48,725 nt of DNA from an uncultured Selenomonadales bacterium (GTDB lineage Bacteria > Bacillota > Negativicutes > Selenomonadales > Selenomonadaceae), in NCBI GenBank assembly GCA_947165145.1, contig CAMUZG010000018.1, positions 1 to 48,725 of the forward strand, given 5' to 3'. The notes below the pieces were generated by a model. The model did not search any database. It saw nothing but the letters and a program-made list of their open reading frames with translations, and was not told the origin of the DNA. A program made the translations under genes and the position numbers. Positions 34,069-41,988 of the stretch are shown here, piece after piece; positions within the stretch are counted from its first letter, which is position 1, and each line of letters begins with the position of its first letter.

Positions 34069-34524
34069 ATGACTGACAAATATTTTATGAAGCTCGCACT
34101 AGCCGAGGCGCGGCGGGCTTATGACGAAAACGAAGTTCCAATCGGAGCCGTTCTCATCGACGAGGACGGTCTTTTGATTTGCGGCGAACACAATCGAATT
34201 GAACAGCTCAACGACGCCACGGCTCATGCGGAATTGTTGACGTTACGGGCGGCAAGTCACAAGCTTAATCGTCGACGGCTGACAACGTGCACGCTTTATT
34301 CAACGGTTGAACCTTGTGCAATGTGTGCTGGCGCGTTGATTTTATGTAGAGTCAAGCGATTGGTTTACGGCGCAACTGATTCAAAGTTCGGGGCGGCAGA
34401 ATCGCTTTTCAACGTGGTGAACAATCCCGCGCTCAATCATCAGCTGCTCGTGACGGCGGGCGTGCTTGAGGACGATTGCCTTGCGCTGATGAAAAAATTT
34501 TTCGCTGAAGTTCGGTCGCGATAA
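34069..34524 (+). CDS. tadA: tRNA(adenine34) deaminase TadA
   Basis: 151 aa, a zinc-dependent deaminase converting A34 to inosine in the anticodon wobble position of tRNA-Arg(ACG). Zinc-site signatures HAELLTLR (His and catalytic Glu) and PCAMCAGAL (two Cys) are intact; VPIGAV and a VYGATDSKFGA strand are typical of TadA. The size is normal. GAGGAGG precedes the ATG. It converges with the heptose-kinase-like gene with only 5 bp between stop codons. Confidence 0.93.
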   Translation: MTDKYFMKLALAEARRAYDENEVPIGAVLIDEDGLLICGEHNRIEQLNDATAHAELLTLRAASHKLNRRRLTTCTLYSTVEPCAMCAGALILCRVKRLVYGATDSKFGAAESLFNVVNNPALNHQLLVTAGVLEDDCLALMKKFFAEVRSR

Positions 34525-34529
34525 ACAAT

Positions 34530-35513
34530 TCAGCCTGCCAATTCGTTCAGAACGTCTTCGCGAGTGATGGCGTAGGTGCCCGATTTGCGCAGGACAATTC
34601 CCGCCGCAACGTTCGCAATGAACGCGCCGTCAACAGGTTTCAATCCGCCCGCAAGAGCCATTGCGAAGACAGCCGCAACCGTATCCGCCGCACCTGCACT
34701 GTCGAAAACTTCTTGAGCACGCGTGGGCAGATGAAAGACATCATCTTCCGTGACAAGCGTGATGCCCGAAGCCGAGCGTGTCGCCAAAACATTTTTAATC
34801 TTGAATTTGCGCATGACGTATCGTCCAGCACGTTCCGCGGCGTCGTTGTCGTCGGTGGGAATCGGACTGAGCAAAATTTTATTTATCTTCGCGACGTTCG
34901 GCGTAATGTAATCGGCTTGCGAATATTTAATCCACTGCTGACCGTAAGGCATGACGACGACTGGCACGCCGTGATTGTGAGCCGCTTTGATGACTGCCGC
35001 GCAGAATCGTTCGGTGCAGACGCCTTTTTCGTAATCGGCAAGGATAATCGCGTCGAGACTGTCATTGAGCCGCCGTTTGACGAATTCTTCCAACGCGATG
35101 AATTGTTCTTCACTGCGCGGCGCGAGGTCTTCAAAGTCCATGCGGAACATTTGAACGTGCCCGCTCATGATTCGGACTTTCGTCGTCGTGGGCCACTCCG
35201 TTGCAATTAAGCCGTCCTGGTCAATGCCGTTCTCGTAAAGTTGCGTGCTCAACGTCTCGAAATTGTGATCATCGCCGACGAAACCTGCAACCGCTGTTTG
35301 GCAGCCGAGATTCGCTAAGTTGTTGGCAATGTTCGCCGCCGCACCGAGCGAAGTTTTGCGGTTGACGATTTTGGCAACGGGAACGGGCGCGTCACTGGCG
35401 AACTTCTTAACGTCGCCGTAATAGTACTTATCCATCATCACGTCGCCGATAACCAGCACCTTGCACTTGCCGACCTTCGTCGCGAAAAAATTTTTCCAAT
35501 CGGTCTTGTTCAT
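34530..35513 (-). CDS. PfkB-family kinase, RfaE1/HldE-N-like (heptose-7-phosphate kinase type), atypical motifs
   Basis: 327 aa, a ribokinase-fold protein closest by eye to the kinase half of HldE/RfaE, which phosphorylates D-glycero-D-manno-heptose 7-phosphate on the way to ADP-heptose. Seen: VLVIGDVMMDKYYYG, PVPVAKI, SLGAAANIANNLANLG, LADYEKGVCT and ITPNVAKI. Two key places differ: the usual DTTGAGDT anion hole/catalytic motif reads DSAGAADT (catalytic Asp kept, one Gly replaced) and the DPKG element reads MPYG. It may be a functional variant or a divergent paralogue. GGAGATGA precedes the ATG. hldD is 15 kb away, and no RfaE2 nucleotidyltransferase is seen. Confidence 0.8.
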   Translation of the reverse strand: MNKTDWKNFFATKVGKCKVLVIGDVMMDKYYYGDVKKFASDAPVPVAKIVNRKTSLGAAANIANNLANLGCQTAVAGFVGDDHNFETLSTQLYENGIDQDGLIATEWPTTTKVRIMSGHVQMFRMDFEDLAPRSEEQFIALEEFVKRRLNDSLDAIILADYEKGVCTERFCAAVIKAAHNHGVPVVVMPYGQQWIKYSQADYITPNVAKINKILLSPIPTDDNDAAERAGRYVMRKFKIKNVLATRSASGITLVTEDDVFHLPTRAQEVFDSAGAADTVAAVFAMALAGGLKPVDGAFIANVAAGIVLRKSGTYAITREDVLNELAG

Positions 35514-35604
35514 TAAATCATCTCCAAAAATTTTCCGCCATTATATCACGAACTCTGCAGGGTTGAAGGCAGTCGCGCAGAATTTTTCCGCCGAGGTGAT
35601 TTTG

Positions 35605-36762
35605 ATGAATGAATTGGAATTGAAGTACGGCTGTAATCCGAATCAGAAGCCCGCTCGCGTTTTCGTCGAAGGTGAACTTCCCTTTGAAGTTTTGAACGGG
35701 CGACCAGGCTACATCAATCTGCTTGACGCGCTCAACGGTTGGCAACTCGTCAGCGAATTGCGCCAAGCAACGAATTTACCTGCCGCCGCATCATTTAAGC
35801 ACGTGAGCCCTGCAGGTGCCGCCGTCGCCGAACCGCTTGACGATGTGCTGAAGAAAATTTATTTCGCCGAAGGTCTTGAGCTGTCCGCGCAGGCAACGGC
35901 TTACGTTCGGGCACGCGGTGCAGACAGAATGAGTTCCTACGGCGATTTCGCGATTCTCTCCGACGAGTGCGACGAGACGACTGCCGCTTATCTCAAACGC
36001 GAAGTTTCGGACGGCGTCATTGCTCCTAGCTATTCGGCAAAAGCGTTGGAAATTCTCAAGTCGAAACGCAACGGCAATTATCTCGTGCTGAAGATGAATC
36101 CCGACTACGAACCGCCCGAAATTGAACGCAAGCAGGTTTTCGGCGTGACGTTCGAGCAACGACGCAATGACGTTAAAATTTCCGACGACTGCTTGAGTGA
36201 CGTACCGACCCGCAGTAAAAATTTCACGCCCGAAGCTCGTCGCGACCTTTTGACCGCGTTGATAACTTTGAAGTACACGCAATCGAATTCAGTTTGCTAC
36301 GCGAAGGGCGGGCAGGCAATCGGTATCGGTGCCGGACAACAAAGCCGCGTTCACTGCACAAGACTTGCCGGTAACAAAGCAGATTTCTGGTTTCTGCGCC
36401 AAAGTCCGCAAGTTTTGGAGCTGCCGTTCCTGAAAAATGTTAAGCGTCCCGACCGCGACAATGCCATTGACGTTTACATGGGCGGCGAAACTTTTGACGA
36501 CACGTGGCAAGATTTGTTCACCGTCAAGCCCGAACCGTTCACTGCCGACGAAAAAATTTCTTGGCTGAAAAATCTGCGCGGCGTCTCGTTGGCATCGGAT
36601 GCGTTCTTCCCATTTGGCGACAACATCGAACGGGCTCACCTTTCAGGCGTGGATTTCATCGCGCAAACGGGCGGCTCAATTCGCGACGACAACGTAATCG
36701 AGACCTGCGACAAATACAACATCGCAATGGCTTTCACGCACATCAGACTTTTCCACCATTAA
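35605..36762 (+). CDS. Stand-alone AICAR transformylase (PurH C-terminal type)
   Basis: 385 aa, matching the stand-alone phosphoribosylaminoimidazolecarboxamide formyltransferase of several Firmicutes rather than bifunctional PurH (about 510 aa); the IMP cyclohydrolase domain is absent. It would formylate AICAR in purine synthesis. Seen: LKYGCNPNQKPA at the start, FKHVSPAGAAVA, YGDFAILSDECD, and the signature KYTQSNSVCYAKGGQAIGIG followed by QQSRVHCTRLAG. GAGGTGA lies 7 nt before the chosen ATG. Its last 20 bp overlap the end of the converging glycosyltransferase gene. Confidence 0.92.
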   Translation: MNELELKYGCNPNQKPARVFVEGELPFEVLNGRPGYINLLDALNGWQLVSELRQATNLPAAASFKHVSPAGAAVAEPLDDVLKKIYFAEGLELSAQATAYVRARGADRMSSYGDFAILSDECDETTAAYLKREVSDGVIAPSYSAKALEILKSKRNGNYLVLKMNPDYEPPEIERKQVFGVTFEQRRNDVKISDDCLSDVPTRSKNFTPEARRDLLTALITLKYTQSNSVCYAKGGQAIGIGAGQQSRVHCTRLAGNKADFWFLRQSPQVLELPFLKNVKRPDRDNAIDVYMGGETFDDTWQDLFTVKPEPFTADEKISWLKNLRGVSLASDAFFPFGDNIERAHLSGVDFIAQTGGSIRDDNVIETCDKYNIAMAFTHIRLFHH

Positions 36763-37831
36763 GCAACATCACATCAACGACAATATCTTTCGCGGCTGAC
36801 GGTCGCGAAATTTTTTTTGCACAACATTTCATCTCGTCAAGCCGAGCGGGATTGTTCAACAGTTCCGCCACGACTGCCGAGATTTTTTTTTCGCCGACGG
36901 AAATTGCCGCGCCGTGAGAGACTGCGTAAGTCGCGTTGAGTGCTTCGGGACCCGGAATCGGTGCGTGCAAAATCAACGGTAAACCCGCCGCGAACGCCTC
37001 CGACATCGTCAACGCGCCTGGTTTCGTGATGAGCAAGTCAGCCGTTGCCATGAGCTTGTGAACGTCCGTGACGAAGCCGAGCACTTCGACGGGGTGAGAA
37101 ATTTTTTCACACAACTTTTTCAGCCGAGACAGAAGTTTTTCGTTCTGACCAGCGACGATTACGATTTTCAGCGGCAAGGAAATTTTTTCGAGCTCCGACA
37201 AAGTTTCTTCGATTGAGCCGAGACCTAAGCCGCCGCCCATGATTAAAATCGTCGTGCGTGACGTGTCGGAAGTTCGTGTGATTGAGCCAAATTCTTCGCC
37301 GATTGGAATGCCCGTTGCGAAAATTTTTTGTCCCGCGCGACAATGTTCGGCAAGTTCGTCGGACATCTCTCGTGTCGCCACAAAGTACGCGTCGACTTCC
37401 TCGAATATCCAAATTTCGTGCAGTGAATAATCCGTAAGCACCGCCGCCAAAAAAAATTTTTCGGGCGATTTGGCGTGCAGGAACTTCCACAGCGACGCCG
37501 CCGCTTCGGGGAATGGGTGCGTGCAAATCACGATGTCGGGGCAAAATTTTTTCAGCAGTCGGGCGAATGGCAAATACATCAGCGCGGAGCTCAAAAATCT
37601 TGCCGTGACGCCAACACGCCGTCCGTCCGCAAATTTGTAAATTCTGTCGTAAAGGTCGGGGATAAACCGCAGTGCCGCCAGATAAAATTTTTTCGTCAGC
37701 CAATTCAGCGTCGATACGTCCCGCGCCATGAAGTCAATTACCGCCGCATTTTCGCCGAAAATTTTTTGGAGAGCCTGCGCTGCCTTCGTGTGACCCGAAC
37801 CGATTGACGCCGACAAAATCAGCACGTTCAC
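36743..37831 (-). CDS. MGDG synthase/UgtP-type glycosyltransferase
   Basis: 362 aa, a GT28-like glycosyltransferase of the monogalactosyldiacylglycerol synthase/processive diacylglycerol glucosyltransferase type. Seen: ILSASIGSGHTKAAQAL at the N-terminus (the family's GxGH motif), CTHPFPEAA, LTDYSLHEIWI, ILIMGGGLGLGS, and the nucleotide-sugar site GFVTDVHKLMATADLLITKPGALTMSEA. It likely makes a membrane glycolipid; the acceptor is uncertain. Start GTG overlaps the stop codon of the upstream SDR gene (GTGA) and GGAGGATT precedes it, so the two are coupled. Confidence 0.88.
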   Translation of the reverse strand: MNVLILSASIGSGHTKAAQALQKIFGENAAVIDFMARDVSTLNWLTKKFYLAALRFIPDLYDRIYKFADGRRVGVTARFLSSALMYLPFARLLKKFCPDIVICTHPFPEAAASLWKFLHAKSPEKFFLAAVLTDYSLHEIWIFEEVDAYFVATREMSDELAEHCRAGQKIFATGIPIGEEFGSITRTSDTSRTTILIMGGGLGLGSIEETLSELEKISLPLKIVIVAGQNEKLLSRLKKLCEKISHPVEVLGFVTDVHKLMATADLLITKPGALTMSEAFAAGLPLILHAPIPGPEALNATYAVSHGAAISVGEKKISAVVAELLNNPARLDEMKCCAKKISRPSAAKDIVVDVMLLNGGKV

Positions 37832-38553
37832 GCGGTTAATCCTCCGTCAACGCTCAAGATTGCGCCCGTGATGAAACTTGCCGCTTCCGACGCCAAAAAG
37901 TAAATTGCCGCCGCAACTTCTTCAGCCGTAGCGATTCTGCCGAGCGGATAAATTTTCGCCAGTTCGTCAAGTGTCGTGCCCGAAATTTTCATTTGAGCCG
38001 AAGTCAACGGCGTCAACACGTCACCTGGTGCAACGCAATTCACGCGAACGGGGAAACTCGCCAACTCCAACGCAAGCGACTTCGTGAACGCGACGACCGC
38101 ACCTTTCGACGCCGCATAAGCCGCGCAGAAATAGTTGCCGCGAATGCCAGCATCACTCGCGACGTTGACGATTGAGCCGCGCTGCTTGATGAGTGCGTTG
38201 ACCGCCGCTTTCGACGCGAAAAACGTGCCCTTGACGTTCGTGGCAAAAATGTCGTCGAAAAAATTTTCGTCCGTGTCGACAATCGCGCCCTCGCCGTAAA
38301 TTCCCGCGCTGTTGACGAGAACATCGACGCCGCCGAAAATTTCAATCGTCCGCGAAATAATTTTGTCGCAGTCGTCGACGCGCCGAACATCAGCCGCAAC
38401 GAATTCAAAGTTGCCGCCGAGCTCCGATTTGATTTTCTCGAAACGTTCGCGACACCTGCCGACGAGCACGCAATTAAAACTGTTCGCGAGAAAAATTTTC
38501 GCCGCTGCCAAGCCGATACCCGATGTGCCGCCCGTGATAATTGCCGTTTTCAA
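37828..38553 (-). CDS. Short-chain dehydrogenase/reductase
   Basis: 241 aa, a classical SDR with TGGTSGIG cofactor loop, NSAGIYG, catalytic Ser in VNVASDAG and YAASK (Tyr, Lys), and PGDVLTPLTSAQ, ending in the usual ITGAILSVDGG. The fold resembles FabG and glucose-dehydrogenase-like SDRs; substrate is not inferable. GRCRER after beta-2 suggests NADP. Start is TTG with GGAG 10 nt upstream. Translational overlap with the glycolipid glycosyltransferase suggests a linked role in lipid or sugar metabolism. Confidence 0.88.
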   Translation of the reverse strand: MKTAIITGGTSGIGLAAAKIFLANSFNCVLVGRCRERFEKIKSELGGNFEFVAADVRRVDDCDKIISRTIEIFGGVDVLVNSAGIYGEGAIVDTDENFFDDIFATNVKGTFFASKAAVNALIKQRGSIVNVASDAGIRGNYFCAAYAASKGAVVAFTKSLALELASFPVRVNCVAPGDVLTPLTSAQMKISGTTLDELAKIYPLGRIATAEEVAAAIYFLASEAASFITGAILSVDGGLTA

Positions 38554-38573
38554 AAAATCTACTCCTCAGATTT

Positions 38574-38606
38574 TTAATTCCAAATTCCTAATTCCACACT
38601 TCAAAT
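38574..38606. repeat. Heptanucleotide repeats (AATTCCA type)
   Basis: Three 7-nt units AATTCCA, AATTCCT, AATTCCA followed by a decayed copy, upstream of the SDR gene. Confidence 0.7.
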
Positions 38607-38628
38607 TGAATCAAATCTACTCCTCAAT

Positions 38629-38661
38629 CAAAAACGGAGCCGAGCAAAAAACTCGACTCCG
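38629..38661 (-). terminator. Rho-independent terminator after the HU gene
   Basis: On the minus strand CGGAGTCGAG and CTCGGCTCCG form a 10-bp stem with one G-U pair around TTTTTTG, followed by a T-run. Confidence 0.85.
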
Positions 38662-38674
38662 CGAAAAATTTTCC

Positions 38675-38950
38675 TTACTGATTGCAAGCTTCTTTCAAGC
38701 TTTTGCCGGCTTTGAAGGACGGGAGATTTGACGCCGCGATGTTGATTTCTTCGCCGGTGCGGGGATTGCGACCTTTGCGGGCAGCGCGTGTACGATTTTC
38801 GAAGGTGCCGAAGCCCAAAACTTGGACTTTGTCGCCTTTAACCATGGACTCCCTAATCGTATCGAAAGTTGCCGCGACAGCCTTCTCTGCGGTCTTACGA
38901 TCGATTCTCGCCTTGTCGGCGACGGCAACGATAAGTTCAGCTCTCGTCAT
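38675..38950 (-). CDS. HU family DNA-binding protein
   Basis: 91 aa, the size of bacterial HU/IHF. It begins MTRAELIVAVADKARID, contains the dimer core VLGFGTFENRTRAARKGRNPRTGEEI with the DNA-intercalating Pro in RNPRTG, and ends FKAGKSLKEACN. It is a nucleoid-associated architectural protein. AAAGGAGGAG precedes the ATG, and it has its own promoter and a strong terminator. A 7-nt repeat array lies upstream of the promoter. Confidence 0.96.
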   Translation of the reverse strand: MTRAELIVAVADKARIDRKTAEKAVAATFDTIRESMVKGDKVQVLGFGTFENRTRAARKGRNPRTGEEINIAASNLPSFKAGKSLKEACNQ

Positions 38951-38985
38951 ATAAATGACTCCTCCTTTGGAAAAATTACCTGCAG

Positions 38986-39014
38986 AATTTAGCAGAATGC
39001 CGATGAAAAATCAA
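38986..39014 (-). promoter_or_regulatory. Promoter of the HU gene
   Basis: Minus strand: TTGATT, 17 nt, TAAATT, about 36 nt before the start codon. Confidence 0.6.
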
Positions 39015-39022
39015 GTACTTTT

Positions 39023-39107
39023 TATTGATTGTTGATTGTCGATTGTTGATTGTCGATTGTCGATTGAGCTTTAAGCTTTAAATCTAAAACCTAAAACCTA
39101 AAACCTA
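39023..39107. repeat. Compound heptanucleotide tandem array
   Basis: About twelve consecutive 7-nt units in three blocks: [T/C]GATTGT six times, CTTTAAG/CTTTAAA twice, then CCTAAAA three to four times. The block ends exactly at the stop codon of the YjfB-like gene. This is the longest such array in the window. Confidence 0.9.
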
Positions 39108-39287
39108 TTAAGCCTTGATGTCGATGTTGTTGCCGAGCGCGGGGTCAAGGCTTTCGACTGATTGCAAAACTTCTTCGACTCCAGCGGTATCCGTTTCCAT
39201 TGCCATTTTCAGCACCGAAACGCCAAGCTCCTGTTGTGTGCGCGCCATGCTCATATCGACCGACAATGCCGCGATGCTCATATCCAT
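39108..39287 (-). CDS. YjfB-like putative motility protein
   Basis: 59 aa from the ATG preceded by AAGGAG at 9 nt (a TTG 9 nt upstream is possible). The sequence begins MDMSIAALSVDMSMARTQQELGVSVLKMAM, the hallmark of the YjfB family (Met-rich helix, QQxLxxxVSxxVLKMAMD). The family occurs in flagellated Firmicutes and is annotated as putative motility protein without known mechanism. No flagellar genes adjoin. Confidence 0.85.
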   Translation of the reverse strand: MDMSIAALSVDMSMARTQQELGVSVLKMAMETDTAGVEEVLQSVESLDPALGNNIDIKA

Positions 39288-39317
39288 TGATGCCAACTCC
39301 TTCCGTGTTTTGCGGGT

Positions 39318-39346
39318 ATATTAGCACAGCTTTTTTTTCTGCGCAA
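39318..39346 (-). promoter_or_regulatory. Promoter of the YjfB-like gene
   Basis: Minus strand: TTGCGC, 17 nt, TAATAT. Confidence 0.55.
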
Positions 39347-39387
39347 TAGATTTCCGCGTTATTACGCAACTTTTTGCTGATGTGACA

Positions 39388-39735
39388 TTAACCGGGCGGC
39401 CAAGTCATTTTTCTTCCGCCGAGCAAATGAACGTGCAGATGATTGACGGTTTGTCCGCCGTCGTCGCCCGTGTTCATCACAAGCCGAAAACCACCGTCAG
39501 CAACGCCGAGTTCCGTGGCAAGTTTGGGTACCACGTCAACGAAAATGTGTGCGGCAAGGTCTTTGTCGTCCGCCGTGAAATGTGCCACGCTCTGAACGTG
39601 TTTCTTCGGGACAATCAGCACGTGCACGGGAGCTTTCGGGCTCAAGTCTTTGAACGCGATAACGCTGTCGTCCTCGAAAACTTTCTGTGCGGGAATTTCG
39701 CCCGCCGCAATTTTGCAAAAGATACAATCGCTCAT
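39388..39735 (-). CDS. HIT family protein (HinT-like)
   Basis: 115 aa, a histidine triad nucleotide hydrolase. Seen: CIFCKIAAGEIPA (Zn/N-terminal region), FKDLSPKAPVHVLIVPKKH and the catalytic HLHVHLLGG triad near the C-terminus. HinT-type enzymes hydrolyse AMP-lysine/phosphoramidates. AGGAGGTTG precedes the ATG. It follows a polytopic membrane protein gene after only 9 bp and is the likely last gene of that run. Confidence 0.93.
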   Translation of the reverse strand: MSDCIFCKIAAGEIPAQKVFEDDSVIAFKDLSPKAPVHVLIVPKKHVQSVAHFTADDKDLAAHIFVDVVPKLATELGVADGGFRLVMNTGDDGGQTVNHLHVHLLGGRKMTWPPG

Positions 39736-39744
39736 GGCAACCTC

Positions 39745-41181
39745 CTATTTTTCTTCGACGCCGACAACATGTCGCACGCCGTAATATTGCGCGATAAGAA
39801 GATTTAAATTGTAGTTCGGATTTTCAATCATTCCGCCGAGAAAATGCAGGTAAGGTACAGCCGTCCTGTCGCCGTGAATTTTATCGAAACGATGACGCAC
39901 GGGCAACGGTGGCAGTTGAATCGGATCAAGTTCGGCATTGCGCTGAATGTAGCGTACTTGTCGCCGCGACGCATTGAAAACCGAAATGTCGACGTAAATC
40001 AGCGTGCCGAAGTAGACGACCAATAGCGTTGTCAAAGTTATCGACGCGCCGCGCAGAAATTTTTTCGGTAAATTAAACGTGAACTTGAAGTCGGAGCGTT
40101 CAAGCGACAGGATTGCACTCGTCGACGCCACGAGCGTGAACGCCATTGACGGCATTGACATGCGCAGATTGAATTCGGGCGAACAAAGCATAATCACCGG
40201 CACGAGGAATCCGCCTGCCGCGAACGCTAACATCAAAAACTCCGACGTGTTCAATTTGCCAGGCGTGCGTTTCGCGAAGTACAGGAACATCGGCACGAGC
40301 GCGATTAAATCGGCGGCGATGATTCGCGGAAATGGTTTGGTCAAGTAGTCGATTAAAAGTTCCGACGTGTAATGGAAGTTCGGGTGCGCCATTTCGAGCC
40401 GAGCAAAATTTCCTGGCGCGAGTATCATGAACGCACAGCTTATCGTTAACGTGACGAGACCCGCGAGCATCCACGGGCGAAAAAGTCCGCGACTCTTGCA
40501 CATAACGACCATAAAGACCGTCAAGCAGATTGTCACCAACGCGCCGACTTCGTTCGACCAGCCCGCCAAAATTCCAAGCACCATCATTATCACGATATTC
40601 AGCGCGGAATTGCCCGCTTCGTGCGACCGCAATGCTTTGACGTACGGCGTCAGGAAAAACAGTTGGAAGAACGACATCCACATGTAATTGCACGAGCCCG
40701 TAAGCCAGAACATTGTATTCATTGACCACGCGGCAATCAAGTTCAAGCACAGGAAAATCCACACGAGAGCCTTCCGCGAAATTTTCAGCCAAGTGTTCGC
40801 CAGATTGATTATGACGAGTATCAGCGCGATAAAAATTATCGTGTTGGCAATGTTGAAGTACGGCTTGCCAATCCACATGAAAAATTGAACGAGCGTGTGT
40901 GCGAAGACTCTGCCGCCCCACGTGAAATAATGCGACCACTGCGACTGAAAAATATCGCTGAGAGAATCGACGCGCTCACGGTGTTCAAGTTCGGGCGAAC
41001 CGAATTGCATTGCCGCCAAATTCCCGCCGTGTTCGCCGTCCCAAATGAACGCGTAACAAAAATCATCGTGCACAATCGGCAACAGCGACGTCCGCACGAA
41101 GAAATACAGCGCGAACATTGCGAACAGAATCATCGACCGCGACGAATTCATTGTTCGATTGATGTATTGCAGGAAACTCAA
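39745..41181 (-). CDS. DUF6056-like polytopic membrane protein, paralogue C
   Basis: 478 aa with about ten to twelve hydrophobic segments. The first outside loop has HDDFCYAFIWDGEHGGNL, and the next has SQWSHYFTWGGRVFAHTLVQFF. The acidic DD pair after helix 1 is what GT-C-fold glycosyltransferases show, so a lipid-linked glycosyl transfer role is plausible but not proven. Start TTG with GGAGGTTA upstream. It is the most divergent of three paralogues in this window and lies directly between sir2-like and HIT genes, 13 and 9 bp from them. Confidence 0.8.
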   Translation of the reverse strand: MSFLQYINRTMNSSRSMILFAMFALYFFVRTSLLPIVHDDFCYAFIWDGEHGGNLAAMQFGSPELEHRERVDSLSDIFQSQWSHYFTWGGRVFAHTLVQFFMWIGKPYFNIANTIIFIALILVIINLANTWLKISRKALVWIFLCLNLIAAWSMNTMFWLTGSCNYMWMSFFQLFFLTPYVKALRSHEAGNSALNIVIMMVLGILAGWSNEVGALVTICLTVFMVVMCKSRGLFRPWMLAGLVTLTISCAFMILAPGNFARLEMAHPNFHYTSELLIDYLTKPFPRIIAADLIALVPMFLYFAKRTPGKLNTSEFLMLAFAAGGFLVPVIMLCSPEFNLRMSMPSMAFTLVASTSAILSLERSDFKFTFNLPKKFLRGASITLTTLLVVYFGTLIYVDISVFNASRRQVRYIQRNAELDPIQLPPLPVRHRFDKIHGDRTAVPYLHFLGGMIENPNYNLNLLIAQYYGVRHVVGVEEK

Positions 41182-41194
41182 TCAATAACCTCCT

Positions 41195-41932
41195 TCATTT
41201 GAGCAGGGCGACCGCTTCCGCCAACGTTTTGCCGATATTTTCGCGAATGACAAGTTCGGCGTCATCGTCGGCACGCGTGGCAGTCTTGTTAATCAAAATC
41301 AAGTGTGGGCCGTTGAAACAGTCGATCAGTCCCGCCGCAGGATAAACGATTAAACTTGTGCCGCCGACAATCAACGTGTCCGCCGACGCAATCGCCAAGA
41401 CCGCCGCGCGTACTGTGGCATTGTTGAGCTGTTCGCCGTAGAGAACGACATCCGGCTTGACGATACCGCCGCAACGTGAGCAACGTGGCACGGGAATATT
41501 TTTCATCACGAAGTCAATATCGTAGTCGGTGCCGCACTTCAAACAGAAATTGCGCCGAATTGAGCCGTGCAGTTCGTGGACAACGTTCGAGCCCGCCGCT
41601 TGATGAAGTCCGTCAATATTTTGTGTGACGATTGCGTTTAAAATGCTGCGACGTTCCAATTCAGCCAACGCAAAATGTCCGGCATTTGGTTTGGCGTCAA
41701 GATGAACGATTCGCTCACGATAGAACGCGAAAAATTCTTCGGGGTGCGCCATGAAAAAATCATGCGACGCCATTTCTTCCGGCGAAAAAGTTTGATTGAG
41801 CTTCTGGCTGTAAATGCCGTTCGCGCTGCGGAAATCGGGAATGCCCGACTCGGTAGACATGCCTGCGCCGCCGAAGAACACCGCGTTCTTGCTCCGCGAC
41901 AAAATTTCTGAAAGTCTCTCAATGTCCGTCAT
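41195..41932 (-). CDS. NAD-dependent protein deacylase, sirtuin (CobB/Sir2)
   Basis: 245 aa. It removes acyl groups from protein lysines using NAD. Seen: GAGMSTESGIPDFRS (NAD site), TQNIDGLH, catalytic His in ELHGSI, a Zn ribbon with CLKC and CSRC, KPDVVLYGE, and VGGTSLIVYPAAGL. It lacks the Y/R pair typical of SIRT5-like desuccinylases at the usual place: YRER is present nearby, so acyl preference is left open. GGAGG precedes the ATG. It is wedged between paralogues B and C of the membrane-protein family, an unusual location. Confidence 0.93.
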   Translation of the reverse strand: MTDIERLSEILSRSKNAVFFGGAGMSTESGIPDFRSANGIYSQKLNQTFSPEEMASHDFFMAHPEEFFAFYRERIVHLDAKPNAGHFALAELERRSILNAIVTQNIDGLHQAAGSNVVHELHGSIRRNFCLKCGTDYDIDFVMKNIPVPRCSRCGGIVKPDVVLYGEQLNNATVRAAVLAIASADTLIVGGTSLIVYPAAGLIDCFNGPHLILINKTATRADDDAELVIRENIGKTLAEAVALLK

Positions 41933-41988
41933 ATCATATCGCCTCCAAATCAGTTAGGAATGTGGAATTAAAAACTCAAAGCTGAAAA

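Noticed and set aside
39023-39107. Possible CRISPR array
   Set aside because: The units are 7 nt and contiguous, without unique spacers; it is a simple tandem array.
40100-40939. A 279-codon minus-strand frame inside paralogue C
   Set aside because: It overlaps the DUF6056-like gene on the same strand in another frame, is rich in Arg/His, and lacks membrane or domain character.
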